The position numbers and the translations under genes are program-made. From Azovibrio restrictus (GTDB lineage: Bacteria > Bacteroidota > Bacteroidia > Chitinophagales > Chitinophagaceae): a stretch of 32,846 nt of DNA. The notes beneath the pieces were generated by a model. That model ran no database searches. It saw nothing but the letters and a program-made list of their open reading frames with translations, and had not been told where the DNA came from. Location: contig JANLJF010000087.1 in NCBI GenBank assembly GCA_029255605.1, positions 1 to 32,846 of the forward strand, given 5' to 3'. This document shows, piece after piece, positions 8,534-17,359 of this stretch (position 1 is the stretch's first letter; every line of letters starts with the position of its first letter).

Positions 8534-9745
8534 CTAGCTCTGGTGTAATATCGCTTCTTTCAGCAATGGATGGTTGTTTGGTACCAACGATGCTTTTGTC
8601 AGCGTACGTGATACAGTAAACATCATCAATCCGGCAAAACCAGCCAATATACCCAGTTCATACCAGCCCAGTGTCCAATGAGAACCCAGAGGGCCGGGCA
8701 TGGTCATTATATAGAAATCCAACCAGTGACCGAATATGATTACCAATGCCATAAAGCTTACTGTAAAGTAATTGCGTTTGCTTGGGCGCGCCATCAGTAT
8801 CAGTATCGGCATAATAAAGTTAATAATGAATACTGAGTACCATATCATGCTGTATGGCCCTTGCTGGCGCATTTTGAAATAAGTAGTTTCTTCAGGTATG
8901 TTACTGTACCATATCAGCATATACTGTGCAAACCATGTATATGTCCAGAAAATACTGAATGCGAACATAAATTTACCCAGGTCATGAACGTGCTCTTTAT
9001 TAACTATCTCCAGGTTGCCTTGGTTTTTCAGGTATACTACAAACAACAGGATAACAGACATACCGCTCACAAATGCACTGGAAAAAGTATACCAGCTAAA
9101 CATGGTAGAATACCAGTGGGCGTCGATGCTCATGATCCACATCCACGGTGTAGTGCTCATTTGTGTAAGCGCATATACCAGCAGGAAACCGGCAGACCAC
9201 TTCACCATATTCCAGTATATTTTAGTACTGTTTTTAGGTGCAGATTCCTGTGCTATAGAAAGCGCGCGGAATTTGTGGCCGAAGAAAGACCATAATGCAA
9301 TAGTAACGATTGTAAAACCTGCAAACATAGCCGGGTTCAGGAAAGCAGACTTGCCTTCTAATAGTTTATCACCTTCAGGGTGCACCCAGTGATATATCGG
9401 GTTATGTCCATCTACGTTGAATACAAAAGCTACACACATCAATATGATACCGGCTATCAGGCCAAATACCCATACGTTGGCACCAATTGCTTCAGGTACT
9501 CTTTTGTAGGCAACGATCCAGCCACCTTGTGCCAGTGAAGCAGCAGCCTGGATAAAGATGCTGGCTACTGCCATCAGCAGGAAGAATACGCTGGTTTGCA
9601 GTAATACCAACCAAAAGCGTGTTTGTTCATAGTGGTCGCCACCTAGCTTGGTAACACCGCCGATTATCAGCACCAGCACGCCTACGGCTATCAAACCAAG
9701 GCTTGTGTTTCTTAATCGTGCCGGTATTTCAAAACGATCGTTCAT
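8534..9745 (-). CDS. actF: Alternative complex III subunit ActF (membrane subunit)
   Basis: A 403-residue integral membrane protein with about ten hydrophobic segments, related to the NrfD/PsrC-type subunit ActC. It forms the second large membrane subunit of alternative complex III (quinol:cytochrome c/oxidase oxidoreductase). Characteristic stretches are the N-terminal LGLIAVGVLVLIIGG helix, WGLIAG-like helices around 90-110, the loop HNPIYHWVHPEGD, and WIMSIDAHWYSTMFSWYTF. It follows actE by 47 bases and precedes coxB by 66 bases. Assignment rests on these motifs and on the fixed gene order actABCDEF-coxBA known in Bacteroidota. The exact role in proton translocation is not settled for the family. 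Confidence 0.92.
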   Translation of the reverse strand: MNDRFEIPARLRNTSLGLIAVGVLVLIIGGVTKLGGDHYEQTRFWLVLLQTSVFFLLMAVASIFIQAAASLAQGGWIVAYKRVPEAIGANVWVFGLIAGIILMCVAFVFNVDGHNPIYHWVHPEGDKLLEGKSAFLNPAMFAGFTIVTIALWSFFGHKFRALSIAQESAPKNSTKIYWNMVKWSAGFLLVYALTQMSTTPWMWIMSIDAHWYSTMFSWYTFSSAFVSGMSVILLFVVYLKNQGNLEIVNKEHVHDLGKFMFAFSIFWTYTWFAQYMLIWYSNIPEETTYFKMRQQGPYSMIWYSVFIINFIMPILILMARPSKRNYFTVSFMALVIIFGHWLDFYIMTMPGPLGSHWTLGWYELGILAGFAGLMMFTVSRTLTKASLVPNNHPLLKEAILHQS

Positions 9746-9792
9746 TTTATTAAACTTATTAGAAGTACGTTTATTAAAATTATTTTACTCAA

Positions 9793-10467
9793 TTAGTGCT
9801 TTTCAGCATGTTCGCCTGCAGCAGTTGTTGTCATTGCTACCGGTTTTGTTGTATCAGCAGTTGTTGCAGCCGTGGTAGTTGTACCGAAAGTGTACGCATC
9901 ACCACCGTTATCTGCCTGTACTTTTTTCATGTATGCAATCACCATCCAGCGTTGCTTTACATCCAGCTGGCTTGCATAAGAACCCATTGCATTTTTACCA
10001 TACTTAATGGCTGCGTACATAGTACCTGCGCTCATGTGCAGGTATTTTGCATCTTTCAGGTTAGCAGGCATTGCAGCAAATTTACCACTTACATACAATG
10101 GCCCCTGTCCGTCCAGGTTCGTACCGTGGCATATACCGCAGTATATATTGAACAGGCGCTTACCTTCACCCAGTTCCGCTTCTGTAAAGCGCATATCTGT
10201 TGTAAAGCTTTTGTAAGCATTCGTATCCCCTTCTACCAGGTGGTCAGGCAGGTCTTTTCCCATAGCTACCGTACCTGCTACAGGCAGGCGGCTTGTCTGG
10301 CCATCTGCAAAGTTGGGGTTTTCTGTATAAGCATCGTAAGCACGAGAGTAGGTCATATCGGGTGCATATATCTTGCCGGGGTTGCGGCGCATACTGCCAC
10401 TATTGCAAGACGCAAGTCCCAATCCTACAGCCAGGGTTGCTATTACTATGCTTTTGGTATTGCTCAT
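9793..10467 (-). CDS. actE: Alternative complex III subunit ActE (monoheme cytochrome c lipoprotein)
   Basis: Periplasmic monoheme cytochrome c of alternative complex III, thought to relay electrons to the oxidase. From the ATG at 10467 it has 224 residues; the upstream in-frame TTG is rejected because the signal peptide begins exactly at MSNTKS. A lipobox GLASC makes Cys21 a lipid anchor. The heme motif is CGICH at 110-114, and a Met in the region KNAMGSYASQL is a likely sixth ligand. The C-terminal tail is Thr/Ala-rich and ends in GEHAEKH. It is 42 bases after actD. The leader directly before its start shares a 13-base AT-rich string with that of actD. Confidence 0.93.
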   Translation of the reverse strand: MSNTKSIVIATLAVGLGLASCNSGSMRRNPGKIYAPDMTYSRAYDAYTENPNFADGQTSRLPVAGTVAMGKDLPDHLVEGDTNAYKSFTTDMRFTEAELGEGKRLFNIYCGICHGTNLDGQGPLYVSGKFAAMPANLKDAKYLHMSAGTMYAAIKYGKNAMGSYASQLDVKQRWMVIAYMKKVQADNGGDAYTFGTTTTAATTADTTKPVAMTTTAAGEHAEKH

Positions 10468-10509
10468 AAACAATTTAAAATTCAAAATTTCAAAAATTTG
10501 AAGTTTGCC

Positions 10510-11097
10510 TTAACCATTTACAGTTTTATACTGCTGATAAGGTTCATCTTTATCAAAACGGCCATACCACCATTCTGATTCTGCTATTTGAATCGAGGTT
10601 TCAACAGCACCTGTAGATTTCAGGAAATCTGTTACCTCTTGTTCACTTACTTGCTCATTGATTTCCAGCGCTACTACAAACAGGTCATCTGATTGACGCG
10701 GATGGAAAACGTGTTTCTTAACACCCGGCATTATCTGGTTCAGGTAGCAGAAGGTAAGCACCATACCTACCGCTGCAAACAGTACCGTCAACTCGAAAGT
10801 GATAGGTATGAAGGCAGGCAGTGAAAAGTGTGGCTTACCGCCGAAGTTTACCGGCCAGTCGCTCATGAATATCCATGACATAAAACCAACTGCAGTGCAG
10901 GTACCTGCGATACCGTAGATAAAGCCCGCAACGTGAAGGTCCGTTTCTTTCAGGCCCAGTGCACCGTCAAGGCCGTGCACAGGGAAAGGCGTATATACAT
11001 CGTGCAGTTTATAGCCGCTGTTGCGTACTTTCTTCACTGCAGGAAACAGCACTTCCTCATCATCGTAACAAGCAACTGCAAATTTCTTTATAGCCAT
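10510..11097 (-). CDS. actD: Alternative complex III subunit ActD (DUF3341)
   Basis: A 195-residue DUF3341 membrane protein, the small subunit that packs against the quinol-oxidising ActC in alternative complex III. A cytoplasmic N-terminal domain (IKKFAVACYDDEEVLFPAVKKVR, then YKLHDVYTPFPVHGLD) is followed by two membrane helices at about 57-80 and 96-118, split by the loop WPVNFGGKPHFSLPAFIPITFE. A second soluble domain ends in WWYGRFDKDEPYQQYK. This layout and the FPVHG.D and NFGGKP motifs are typical of the family. It sits 53 bases after actC in the operon. Confidence 0.94.
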   Translation of the reverse strand: MAIKKFAVACYDDEEVLFPAVKKVRNSGYKLHDVYTPFPVHGLDGALGLKETDLHVAGFIYGIAGTCTAVGFMSWIFMSDWPVNFGGKPHFSLPAFIPITFELTVLFAAVGMVLTFCYLNQIMPGVKKHVFHPRQSDDLFVVALEINEQVSEQEVTDFLKSTGAVETSIQIAESEWWYGRFDKDEPYQQYKTVNG

Positions 11098-11150
11098 TTA
11101 TTTAAAATTCAATGTGTTTAAAATCAATTTTATTATTGCTAATCAATCGA

Positions 11151-12587
11151 TTAGTGATGCGCATGGTCTAGTTCGTGCTTAAACTCTTCCGTGCTTTTCG
11201 CATCTATCACTTCCATTTTATTCTTATAGCTTTCGCCAGATGTTTTCAATACAAACTTGATCTCAGCTATCGCGATAACAGGGAAGTATTTGGCAAACAG
11301 GAAGAAGCAAGTAAAGAACAGGCCGAATGTACCCAGGTAGAAACCTATCTCAGGCCATGTTGGACTATAGTATGTCCAGCTACCCGGAATGTAATCGCGA
11401 TACAGAGATGTAACGATGATTACAAAACGTTCAAACCACATACCTATATTCACAACTATTGACATGATGAAAGTGAACGGAATATTACGGCGCAGTTTCT
11501 TGAACCAGAATAGCTGCGGAGATACCACGTTACATGTCATCATCGCCCAGTAGCTCCACCAGTATGGGCCAAGGATACGCCATTTGAACGCTTCCTGTTC
11601 GTAAAGAACACCACTGTACCAAGACATAAACAGCTCTGTAAGATAAGCCACACCTACTATTGAACCGGTAAGTACTATTACCTTATTCATAGCCTCAAGG
11701 TGGCCAACAGTAATGTAATCTTCCAGGCCCATGATCTTACGGCAGATGATCAGCAGGGTGTTCACCATCGCGAAACCTGAGAAGATGGCACCCGCAACGA
11801 AGTATGGAGGGAAGATGGTTGTATGCCAACCTGGTATTACTGATGTAGCGAAGTCGAAAGATACGATTGTGTGTACGGAAAGTACCAGCGGTGTACTTAA
11901 GCCTGCCAGTACCAGCGACAATGCTTCGTGGCGTTGCCAGTTTTTAGCAGTACCTGTCCACCCGAAAGATGCCAGGCCGTACATACGCTTACGGAATTTT
12001 GTTTTAGCGCGGTCACGTATAGTTGCAAAGTCAGGAACAAGACCTGAATACCAGAACAATAGCGATACAGTAAAGTAAGTAGAGATCGCGAACACGTCCC
12101 AAAGAAGTGCCGAGTTGAAGTTTGGCCATAATGCACCACGCGTGTTTGGATAAGGCAGTACAAAGAAACCATCCCATACACGGCCCATGTGGAATATCGG
12201 GAACTGGCCCGCGCACATTACCGCGAAGATGGTCATCGCCTCAGCCGCACGGTTTACACCAGTACGCCAGCCCTGGCGGAATAGTAAAAGGATAGCCGAG
12301 ATAAGCGTACCGGCGTGACCGATACCTACCCACCATACGAAGTTGGTGATATCCCATCCCCAACCTACGGTACGGTTGATGCCCCATACACCTATACCAT
12401 AATAAACCTCCCAGAATACGGAAAAAGCACCGAAACCCAGCAGAATTACCGAAAAGAAGAAGCCAACATACCACATGCGGCCCGGTTTCTGCTCAATAGG
12501 GCGAACGATGTCTTCTGTCACCTGGTGATATGTTTTATCACCATCTACCAGCGGTTCCCGTACAAATGATTCGTACTTTAAATGCAT
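11151..12587 (-). CDS. actC: Alternative complex III subunit ActC (NrfD/PsrC-like quinol-binding subunit)
   Basis: A 478-residue polytopic membrane protein of the NrfD/PsrC family with about ten helices. In alternative complex III it carries the menaquinol oxidation site next to the Fe-S subunit ActB. Visible family features are GWGWDITNFVWWVGIGHAGTLIS, QFPIFHMGRVWDGFFVLPYPN, DFATSVIPGWHTTIFPPYFVAGAIFSG and the long YYSPTWPEIGFYLGTFG segment. The His in WWVGIGHAG and the Asp in GWGWDITN are family-conserved candidates for quinol and proton handling. The C-terminus ends in HELDHAHH. A 108-base gap holding a hairpin and 11-base repeats separates it from actB. Confidence 0.95.
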   Translation of the reverse strand: MHLKYESFVREPLVDGDKTYHQVTEDIVRPIEQKPGRMWYVGFFFSVILLGFGAFSVFWEVYYGIGVWGINRTVGWGWDITNFVWWVGIGHAGTLISAILLLFRQGWRTGVNRAAEAMTIFAVMCAGQFPIFHMGRVWDGFFVLPYPNTRGALWPNFNSALLWDVFAISTYFTVSLLFWYSGLVPDFATIRDRAKTKFRKRMYGLASFGWTGTAKNWQRHEALSLVLAGLSTPLVLSVHTIVSFDFATSVIPGWHTTIFPPYFVAGAIFSGFAMVNTLLIICRKIMGLEDYITVGHLEAMNKVIVLTGSIVGVAYLTELFMSWYSGVLYEQEAFKWRILGPYWWSYWAMMTCNVVSPQLFWFKKLRRNIPFTFIMSIVVNIGMWFERFVIIVTSLYRDYIPGSWTYYSPTWPEIGFYLGTFGLFFTCFFLFAKYFPVIAIAEIKFVLKTSGESYKNKMEVIDAKSTEEFKHELDHAHH

Positions 12588-12630
12588 AGCACGTAATTAG
12601 TAATAGTTCGTTTTAATTTTTTTAGCGGCT

Positions 12631-12663
12631 CCTTTCACTTTCCTTCTCACTGCCTTTTCACTT
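12631..12663. repeat. Three tandem imperfect 11-bp repeats between actB and actC
   Basis: Plus-strand units CCTTTCACTTT, CCTTCTCACTG and CCTTTTCACTT follow one another with an 11-base period. In the minus-strand mRNA this is a purine-rich stretch of AGTGARAAGG-like units, located 44-76 bases upstream of the actC start codon. It may be a minisatellite relic or an mRNA element. Confidence 0.55.
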
Positions 12664-12672
12664 CTATGGTTA

Positions 12673-12687
12673 ATGCCCCGAAGGCAT
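12673..12687 (-). promoter_or_regulatory. Intercistronic hairpin after actB
   Basis: A 5-bp stem ATGCC/GGCAT with a UUCGG loop (minus-strand sense) lies 9 bases after the actB stop codon. There is no T run, so it is more likely an mRNA processing or stability element than a terminator. It is short, so confidence is modest. Confidence 0.35.
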
Positions 12688-12695
12688 CGATTTTA

Positions 12696-15600
12696 TTATA
12701 TATGCGCCTTGAAAATACCGTCCAGTTTTTCATCGCCGGCTACTATCACGTCCGTATTACGGATTTTAGATAAGTAGTTGATGTTAGGTAAAGTATGTAT
12801 CTGCTCCAGCACATAGAATACCCTTTCTTTCTGGTCTTTGAAACGCACTTTAGCAATCTCACTGTTCGGATCGTTCACATCACCAAAGATGATACAGTCT
12901 GAAGCACAAGCCTGCTGACAAGCTGTTTTTACTTCACCATCTTTCAACGGACGACCTTCTTTCTTCGCAGCCAGTTTACCATCCTGCAGGCGTTGCACGC
13001 AGAAGCTACATTTTTCCATCACACCACGGCTACGTACTGTTACATCCGGGTTCAGTACCATACGCGTCAGGTCATCGTTCATATCATCACGACGGCCATC
13101 TTCATACAGGTTGTCATCGAAGCAGTCTGCACCATTCCAATCCATCCAGTTGAAGTGACGCACTTTATAAGGACAGTTGTTAGCACAATATTTAGTACCG
13201 ATACAACGGTTATAAGCCATTTGGTTCAAACCTTCGCTGCTGTGGTTGGTAGCAGATACCGGGCAAACGTTTTCACAAGGTGCGTTGTCGCAGTGCTGGC
13301 ACAGCATTGGTTGGAATACTGTCTGGATCGTATCCGGATCATCAGGCATACCGCTGAAATAACGGTCGATACGCAACCAGTGCATTTCCTGAGACTTCAG
13401 TACGTGTGTTTTACCTACTACAGAAATGTTATTTTCTGCCTGGCAACCTATAACGCAGGCCCCGCAACCGGTACAAGCCGTCAGGTCGATAGACATGCCC
13501 CAGTGGATACCCGGAGCTTCGTATGTAGGGTACAGTGTACCGTTTTCACGGAAACCTTTATCAAAGGCCGATTCGCCTGCTGCTTCCCTGCCGCGTGCCG
13601 GTACAGGGGCAATGCCTAATGCATTGTCATGTCCCCCGCCATGCGCTGCTTCGCCGTGGCCACCACCGTGTGCTTCACCACCTTCGTGGCCTGCGCCATG
13701 CTCTTCCCATGGAAGACCGGCATAATGGCTCAGTTCTTTCTCACGCTCCTTTATCAGGTGCTTAGGATCTTTGCTGAATTCATCCAGCGTATATTCATGT
13801 ATGATAGCACGGCCTTCATAGCTATGGTGTGTCTGTGTTATAGCCACATCAAAAACATCTGCCGTCTTTTCTATCGTAGCATTCGTATTGTATTCAAATG
13901 TCTGGCCGTTGAAAGTAACCAACGGGAAGGCATTCTTACCCGTGTTGGCAGCCGCGCGGCCTACTTTTGCATCACGTCCGTAACCCAAAGCTATAGCCAC
14001 CACATCATTGTGCATACCCGGCACCACTACCATTGGCAATGATATTTCCTGGCCGTTAGCTTTTACTTTCAGTACACGTTTTTTATTCTCTACCTCGGTG
14101 ATGCCTGTCAGCTCTTCACCCAGTTCTTTAGCTTTCTTGGGCGATACGCAAACGTAGTTGTCCCAGGTAGCTTTGGTAATAGGGTCAGGCATTTCCTGCA
14201 GCCATGGGTTGTTACTCCATGCACCACCAGCACCTATTGCCACTTTTTCATACACCATCACTTCCAAACCTGCACCGGCTTTCTTGGCCTGTATAGCAGC
14301 TATGGCTGCACCGGCATTCCCTGCGAAAGCAGCACCGGCCATTGGCATTTCACCTGCCGGCTCTATGATACCGTCTTGCAGTGCTTTATCAAAAGCAACC
14401 TGGCCACCCAGTTTTGTACTCCAATATTGTTTCCAGTAGTCGCCGTAAGTAGTGGCTGAACCGCTCCATGCCAGCAGGCTATCCTGGAAGGCACGTGTTT
14501 TGAACAGTGGCGCAATACCCGGCTGCATCAGGCTGTAGTAACCAGTTTTAGGCTCTGCATCACCCCAGCTCTCCAGGAAGTGATGATCAGGTACTACATA
14601 TTTACATTTCTGAGCCGTTTCGTCCATGCGCTCGGCAAAAGAAACTGTTACCGGTACTTTCGCCAGGCCGTCGGCAAATTTCTTACCGTTGTAGTAATCG
14701 TAAACAGGGTTCACACCTTGCAGCAGTACCGCACCTACCTGGCCATTGTTCATAGCCTCTGTCAGCGCTACCATATCGGCATCTATACCTTGCCTGTAGT
14801 TGCTGTTAACTGCCCAGTTGATGGTAGTACCATTGGCACCTACTGCACTGTTGATGGCATTGATAACAGTTTGAATATTTGCATCATTGCTGCCGCATAC
14901 TACCAGGCCATTACCTTTTTTCAGGTCGGCTGCTGCTTTAGTTACCAGTTCGTTCAGCTTTTTGCTGGAAAATGCTGGTGCTGCACCTGTAGTTACTGCA
15001 TTGTAAAGCGCCACAGCTACCGCACCCATTTCAGATGGCTTGCAGGTAGCACGGAAGTCGGCACTTGCACCAGAAATAGTGTGGTTAGGTTCCACTTGGT
15101 AGTGCTTAGACATCCTGGCATTGTTTGCGCTTATTTTGCGGCCAATACCGTATTGCTTAGAGAATTCTATCGGAGACAACCATGTACCCAGGAAGTCAGC
15201 ACCCAGGCTCACTATCGTTTGGGCCTTATCAAAGTGATAAGAAGGCAATGCACGCTTGCCGTAGCTTGCTTCATTTGCCAGCAGCATACCGCTGTAAGAA
15301 ACCGGGTCGTAAACCACATGTTTCGCGTTAGGGTATTTTGCTATGAATTGGTTGATTACGTCTTTTGTAGTAGGGCTTAGTATAGAAGCAGTAACAATGT
15401 ACACGGGACGTGTTTCACCTGCCAGCGCTTCTGTAATTCGGCGGTCCAGTGCTTCAAATGTAGATTCAGCTACTTCACCTTTATCATTTACGCTACCCGG
15501 ATGGCGAAGGCGTGCTTTATCGTACAGGTTCAGCACAGAAGCCTGAACGCGTGCAGATGTAGCACCCTGCGTTATCGAAGAAAGGGTATTACCTTCCAGT

Positions 15601-15944
15601 TTTATCGGACGGCCATCGCGCGTTTTAACAACAATTGCGCAATAATCGCCGCCATCAACGTATGTAGAAGCGTAGTAATTAGGAACGCCCGGTATAATTT
15701 CTTCCGGCTTGATAGCATACGGAATGACTTTACGTACAGGCATTTCACAACTTGCAGCCAGTGTAGCTGCTGCCGTGCTGAAACCTAAGAATTTCAAAAA
15801 GTCGCGGCGGGGGGTGGTAGCATCAAGCAAGGTACCGCTGATATCAAACGGCAGCGACTCTTTAAACTCGTTATCTACCACGTTTTGATGAGCCGATGTT
15901 TCATTCAGCTCTTCCAAACCCTTCCAATATTTTTTTTGACTCAT
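12696..15944 (-). CDS. actB: Alternative complex III subunit ActB (molybdopterin-oxidoreductase-like Fe-S protein)
   Basis: Periplasm-facing Fe-S subunit that carries electrons from the ActC quinol site to the ActA hemes. It has 1082 residues. A twin-arginine-like signal (TPRRDFLKFLGFS, about 44-57) lies unusually deep, after a 40-residue Gly/Glu-rich N-terminus, as in Bacteroidota homologues. A molybdopterin-oxidoreductase-like domain follows (about 90-735); ACIII members lack the cofactor. A His/Gly-rich linker lies at about 740-775. The ferredoxin part (about 820-1020) has cysteine groups CTGCGACVIGC, CQHCDNAPCENVC, CIGTKYCANNC, CSFC and CQQACASDC, fitting three [4Fe-4S] and one [3Fe-4S] cluster. 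It is 75 bases after actA. The linker is the odd feature. Confidence 0.95.
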   Translation of the reverse strand: MSQKKYWKGLEELNETSAHQNVVDNEFKESLPFDISGTLLDATTPRRDFLKFLGFSTAAATLAASCEMPVRKVIPYAIKPEEIIPGVPNYYASTYVDGGDYCAIVVKTRDGRPIKLEGNTLSSITQGATSARVQASVLNLYDKARLRHPGSVNDKGEVAESTFEALDRRITEALAGETRPVYIVTASILSPTTKDVINQFIAKYPNAKHVVYDPVSYSGMLLANEASYGKRALPSYHFDKAQTIVSLGADFLGTWLSPIEFSKQYGIGRKISANNARMSKHYQVEPNHTISGASADFRATCKPSEMGAVAVALYNAVTTGAAPAFSSKKLNELVTKAAADLKKGNGLVVCGSNDANIQTVINAINSAVGANGTTINWAVNSNYRQGIDADMVALTEAMNNGQVGAVLLQGVNPVYDYYNGKKFADGLAKVPVTVSFAERMDETAQKCKYVVPDHHFLESWGDAEPKTGYYSLMQPGIAPLFKTRAFQDSLLAWSGSATTYGDYWKQYWSTKLGGQVAFDKALQDGIIEPAGEMPMAGAAFAGNAGAAIAAIQAKKAGAGLEVMVYEKVAIGAGGAWSNNPWLQEMPDPITKATWDNYVCVSPKKAKELGEELTGITEVENKKRVLKVKANGQEISLPMVVVPGMHNDVVAIALGYGRDAKVGRAAANTGKNAFPLVTFNGQTFEYNTNATIEKTADVFDVAITQTHHSYEGRAIIHEYTLDEFSKDPKHLIKEREKELSHYAGLPWEEHGAGHEGGEAHGGGHGEAAHGGGHDNALGIAPVPARGREAAGESAFDKGFRENGTLYPTYEAPGIHWGMSIDLTACTGCGACVIGCQAENNISVVGKTHVLKSQEMHWLRIDRYFSGMPDDPDTIQTVFQPMLCQHCDNAPCENVCPVSATNHSSEGLNQMAYNRCIGTKYCANNCPYKVRHFNWMDWNGADCFDDNLYEDGRRDDMNDDLTRMVLNPDVTVRSRGVMEKCSFCVQRLQDGKLAAKKEGRPLKDGEVKTACQQACASDCIIFGDVNDPNSEIAKVRFKDQKERVFYVLEQIHTLPNINYLSKIRNTDVIVAGDEKLDGIFKAHI

Positions 15945-16019
15945 ATGGTTTGATTCGGTATAATATTGTGTTTCCGAATAATTTTTAATTATGTGAAAAA
16001 TATCGCTGAAACCTAAGTA

Positions 16020-17285
16020 TTAGTAGTGACATTTCTGGCACTCAATGCCGCCGATATCTTCTACTGTAACACCGGTACGCTGACCAGATTTCAGTTCTGC
16101 GTGATATTTTTCGTATATCGAATAATAGTTGTTGTTAGCAAACTGCACTTCCGTTTGGCGGTGACAGTTAACACACCAGCCCATCGACAGCGGAGAAGAC
16201 TGGAACACTTCATCCATTTCCTGCACATCGCCGTGGCAACGCTGACATTGTACTTTACCTACTGTTACGTGCTGAGAGTGGTTGAAATAAACGTGATCAG
16301 GCAGGTTGTGGATTTTCACCCATTGTACAGGCGTAGCTTTAATATTGCCTTTCTCGTCGCGGATGTATGCTTTTTTAGCAGGATCCCAACCGGCATATTT
16401 GTACAGTTTCTGTATTTCTGCAGTGCCATCTACTTCTTTACCTTCAGCAGTTACCAGCGGATGGTCTTCAGCACCCGTGTATTCGCTGATCTGCTTGTGG
16501 CAGTTCATACACACATTGGTAGAAGGTATCATGGCGTGCTTGCTCTTTTCAGCACCGGCATGGCAATACAAACAGTTTACCTGGTTGATACCCGCGTGCA
16601 CTTTGTGAGAGTAGAAGATAGGTTGCTCAGGCATGTAGTTTTGCTGGCGGCCCATTTCAACAGCACCATTTGTTATCCAGTAACCGGCCAGTATAAATAC
16701 CAGTATTACGGTCATTGCGATAACTACTTTATTACGGTAGAAAGGAATTTCTTTTTCGTTAGGAACACCATCTTTGTCATTTGCCACACGGCGCAGGCCG
16801 CTATTTACACGCCACAGGATGAAAGCCAGCGCTACCAGGATGAGGGTAACCATGCTGTATATCCATTTGCTGCCGCTTGTATCTTTTGTAGCAGAAGTAG
16901 CCGCTGCTGCACCACCATCATCTTTTTTAGGAGGCTCAACAGAGTTTGTGTAAGCTATGATGGCATCGATCTCCTCATCAGACAGGTTAGGGAACGCTGT
17001 CATGGCTGTTTTATTCCATTTGGCATACAAGTCATTTGCATACTTGTCGCCGCTGGCAATAACAGCTGCAGAGTTCTTAATCCATTTGTGCAACCACTCT
17101 TTGCTGGGCACACGTGCATCCACACCTTTCAGTGCAGGGCCCGTTGCATCTTTCAGCGGGTTGTGACATGCGGCACAGTTCGACTGGAATAACGCCTTAC
17201 CATCAGGTGCGGCGCTTGCAGAATAATTGAATGCAAACAGAGTGATTACTAAAGCAAAAATGCTGTTAGCAAAACTCCGGAACAT
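16020..17285 (-). CDS. actA: Alternative complex III subunit ActA with an extra N-terminal cytochrome c domain
   Basis: Multiheme c-type cytochrome of alternative complex III that accepts electrons from the Fe-S subunit. The ATG at 17285 gives 421 residues and a clean signal peptide (cleavage after Ala25, SASA-AP); the longer in-frame ORF up to 17387 is rejected because its first 34 residues do not look coding. Residues 26-117 form a monoheme cytochrome c domain (CAACH 37-41). Two membrane helices follow at about 141-159 and 187-206. The C-terminal part holds five more heme motifs: CLYCH 238-242, CMNCH 259-263, CQRCH 347-351, CVNCH 371-375 and CQKCH 416-420. Six hemes exceeds the five usually described for ActA. 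It is the first gene of the operon, preceded by a -7 element. Confidence 0.93.
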   Translation of the reverse strand: MFRSFANSIFALVITLFAFNYSASAAPDGKALFQSNCAACHNPLKDATGPALKGVDARVPSKEWLHKWIKNSAAVIASGDKYANDLYAKWNKTAMTAFPNLSDEEIDAIIAYTNSVEPPKKDDGGAAAATSATKDTSGSKWIYSMVTLILVALAFILWRVNSGLRRVANDKDGVPNEKEIPFYRNKVVIAMTVILVFILAGYWITNGAVEMGRQQNYMPEQPIFYSHKVHAGINQVNCLYCHAGAEKSKHAMIPSTNVCMNCHKQISEYTGAEDHPLVTAEGKEVDGTAEIQKLYKYAGWDPAKKAYIRDEKGNIKATPVQWVKIHNLPDHVYFNHSQHVTVGKVQCQRCHGDVQEMDEVFQSSPLSMGWCVNCHRQTEVQFANNNYYSIYEKYHAELKSGQRTGVTVEDIGGIECQKCHY

Positions 17286-17351
17286 CGGCTTAATAGATTC
17301 TGACACAGAAATAATTTTGAAAATTAACGTTCCTTTTAGACAAAGCGTGGG

Positions 17352-17359
17352 CAAAACTA
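17352..17359 (-). promoter_or_regulatory. Putative -7 element for the ACIII-cox operon
   Basis: On the minus strand the eight bases read TAGTTTTG, a perfect TAnnTTTG. Transcription would start near 17345 and give a leader of about 60 nt before actA. No clear -33 TTTG lies at the right distance. The 264-base gap upstream of actA contains no ORF. Confidence 0.4.

Noticed and set aside
9796-10578. Plus-strand ORF (260 codons) across actE and the end of actD
   Set aside because: Spans two real minus-strand genes and their gap, with no recognisable domain; shadow frame.
14580-15380. Plus-strand ORF (266 codons) antisense to actB
   Set aside because: Composition is that of a shadow frame and the opposite strand is clearly ActB.
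16026-17192. Long plus-strand ORF (388 codons) antisense to actA
   Set aside because: Its translation is full of Cys, Phe, Tyr and His with no domain pattern. The opposite strand encodes six heme motifs in a well-formed ActA, so this is a shadow frame.
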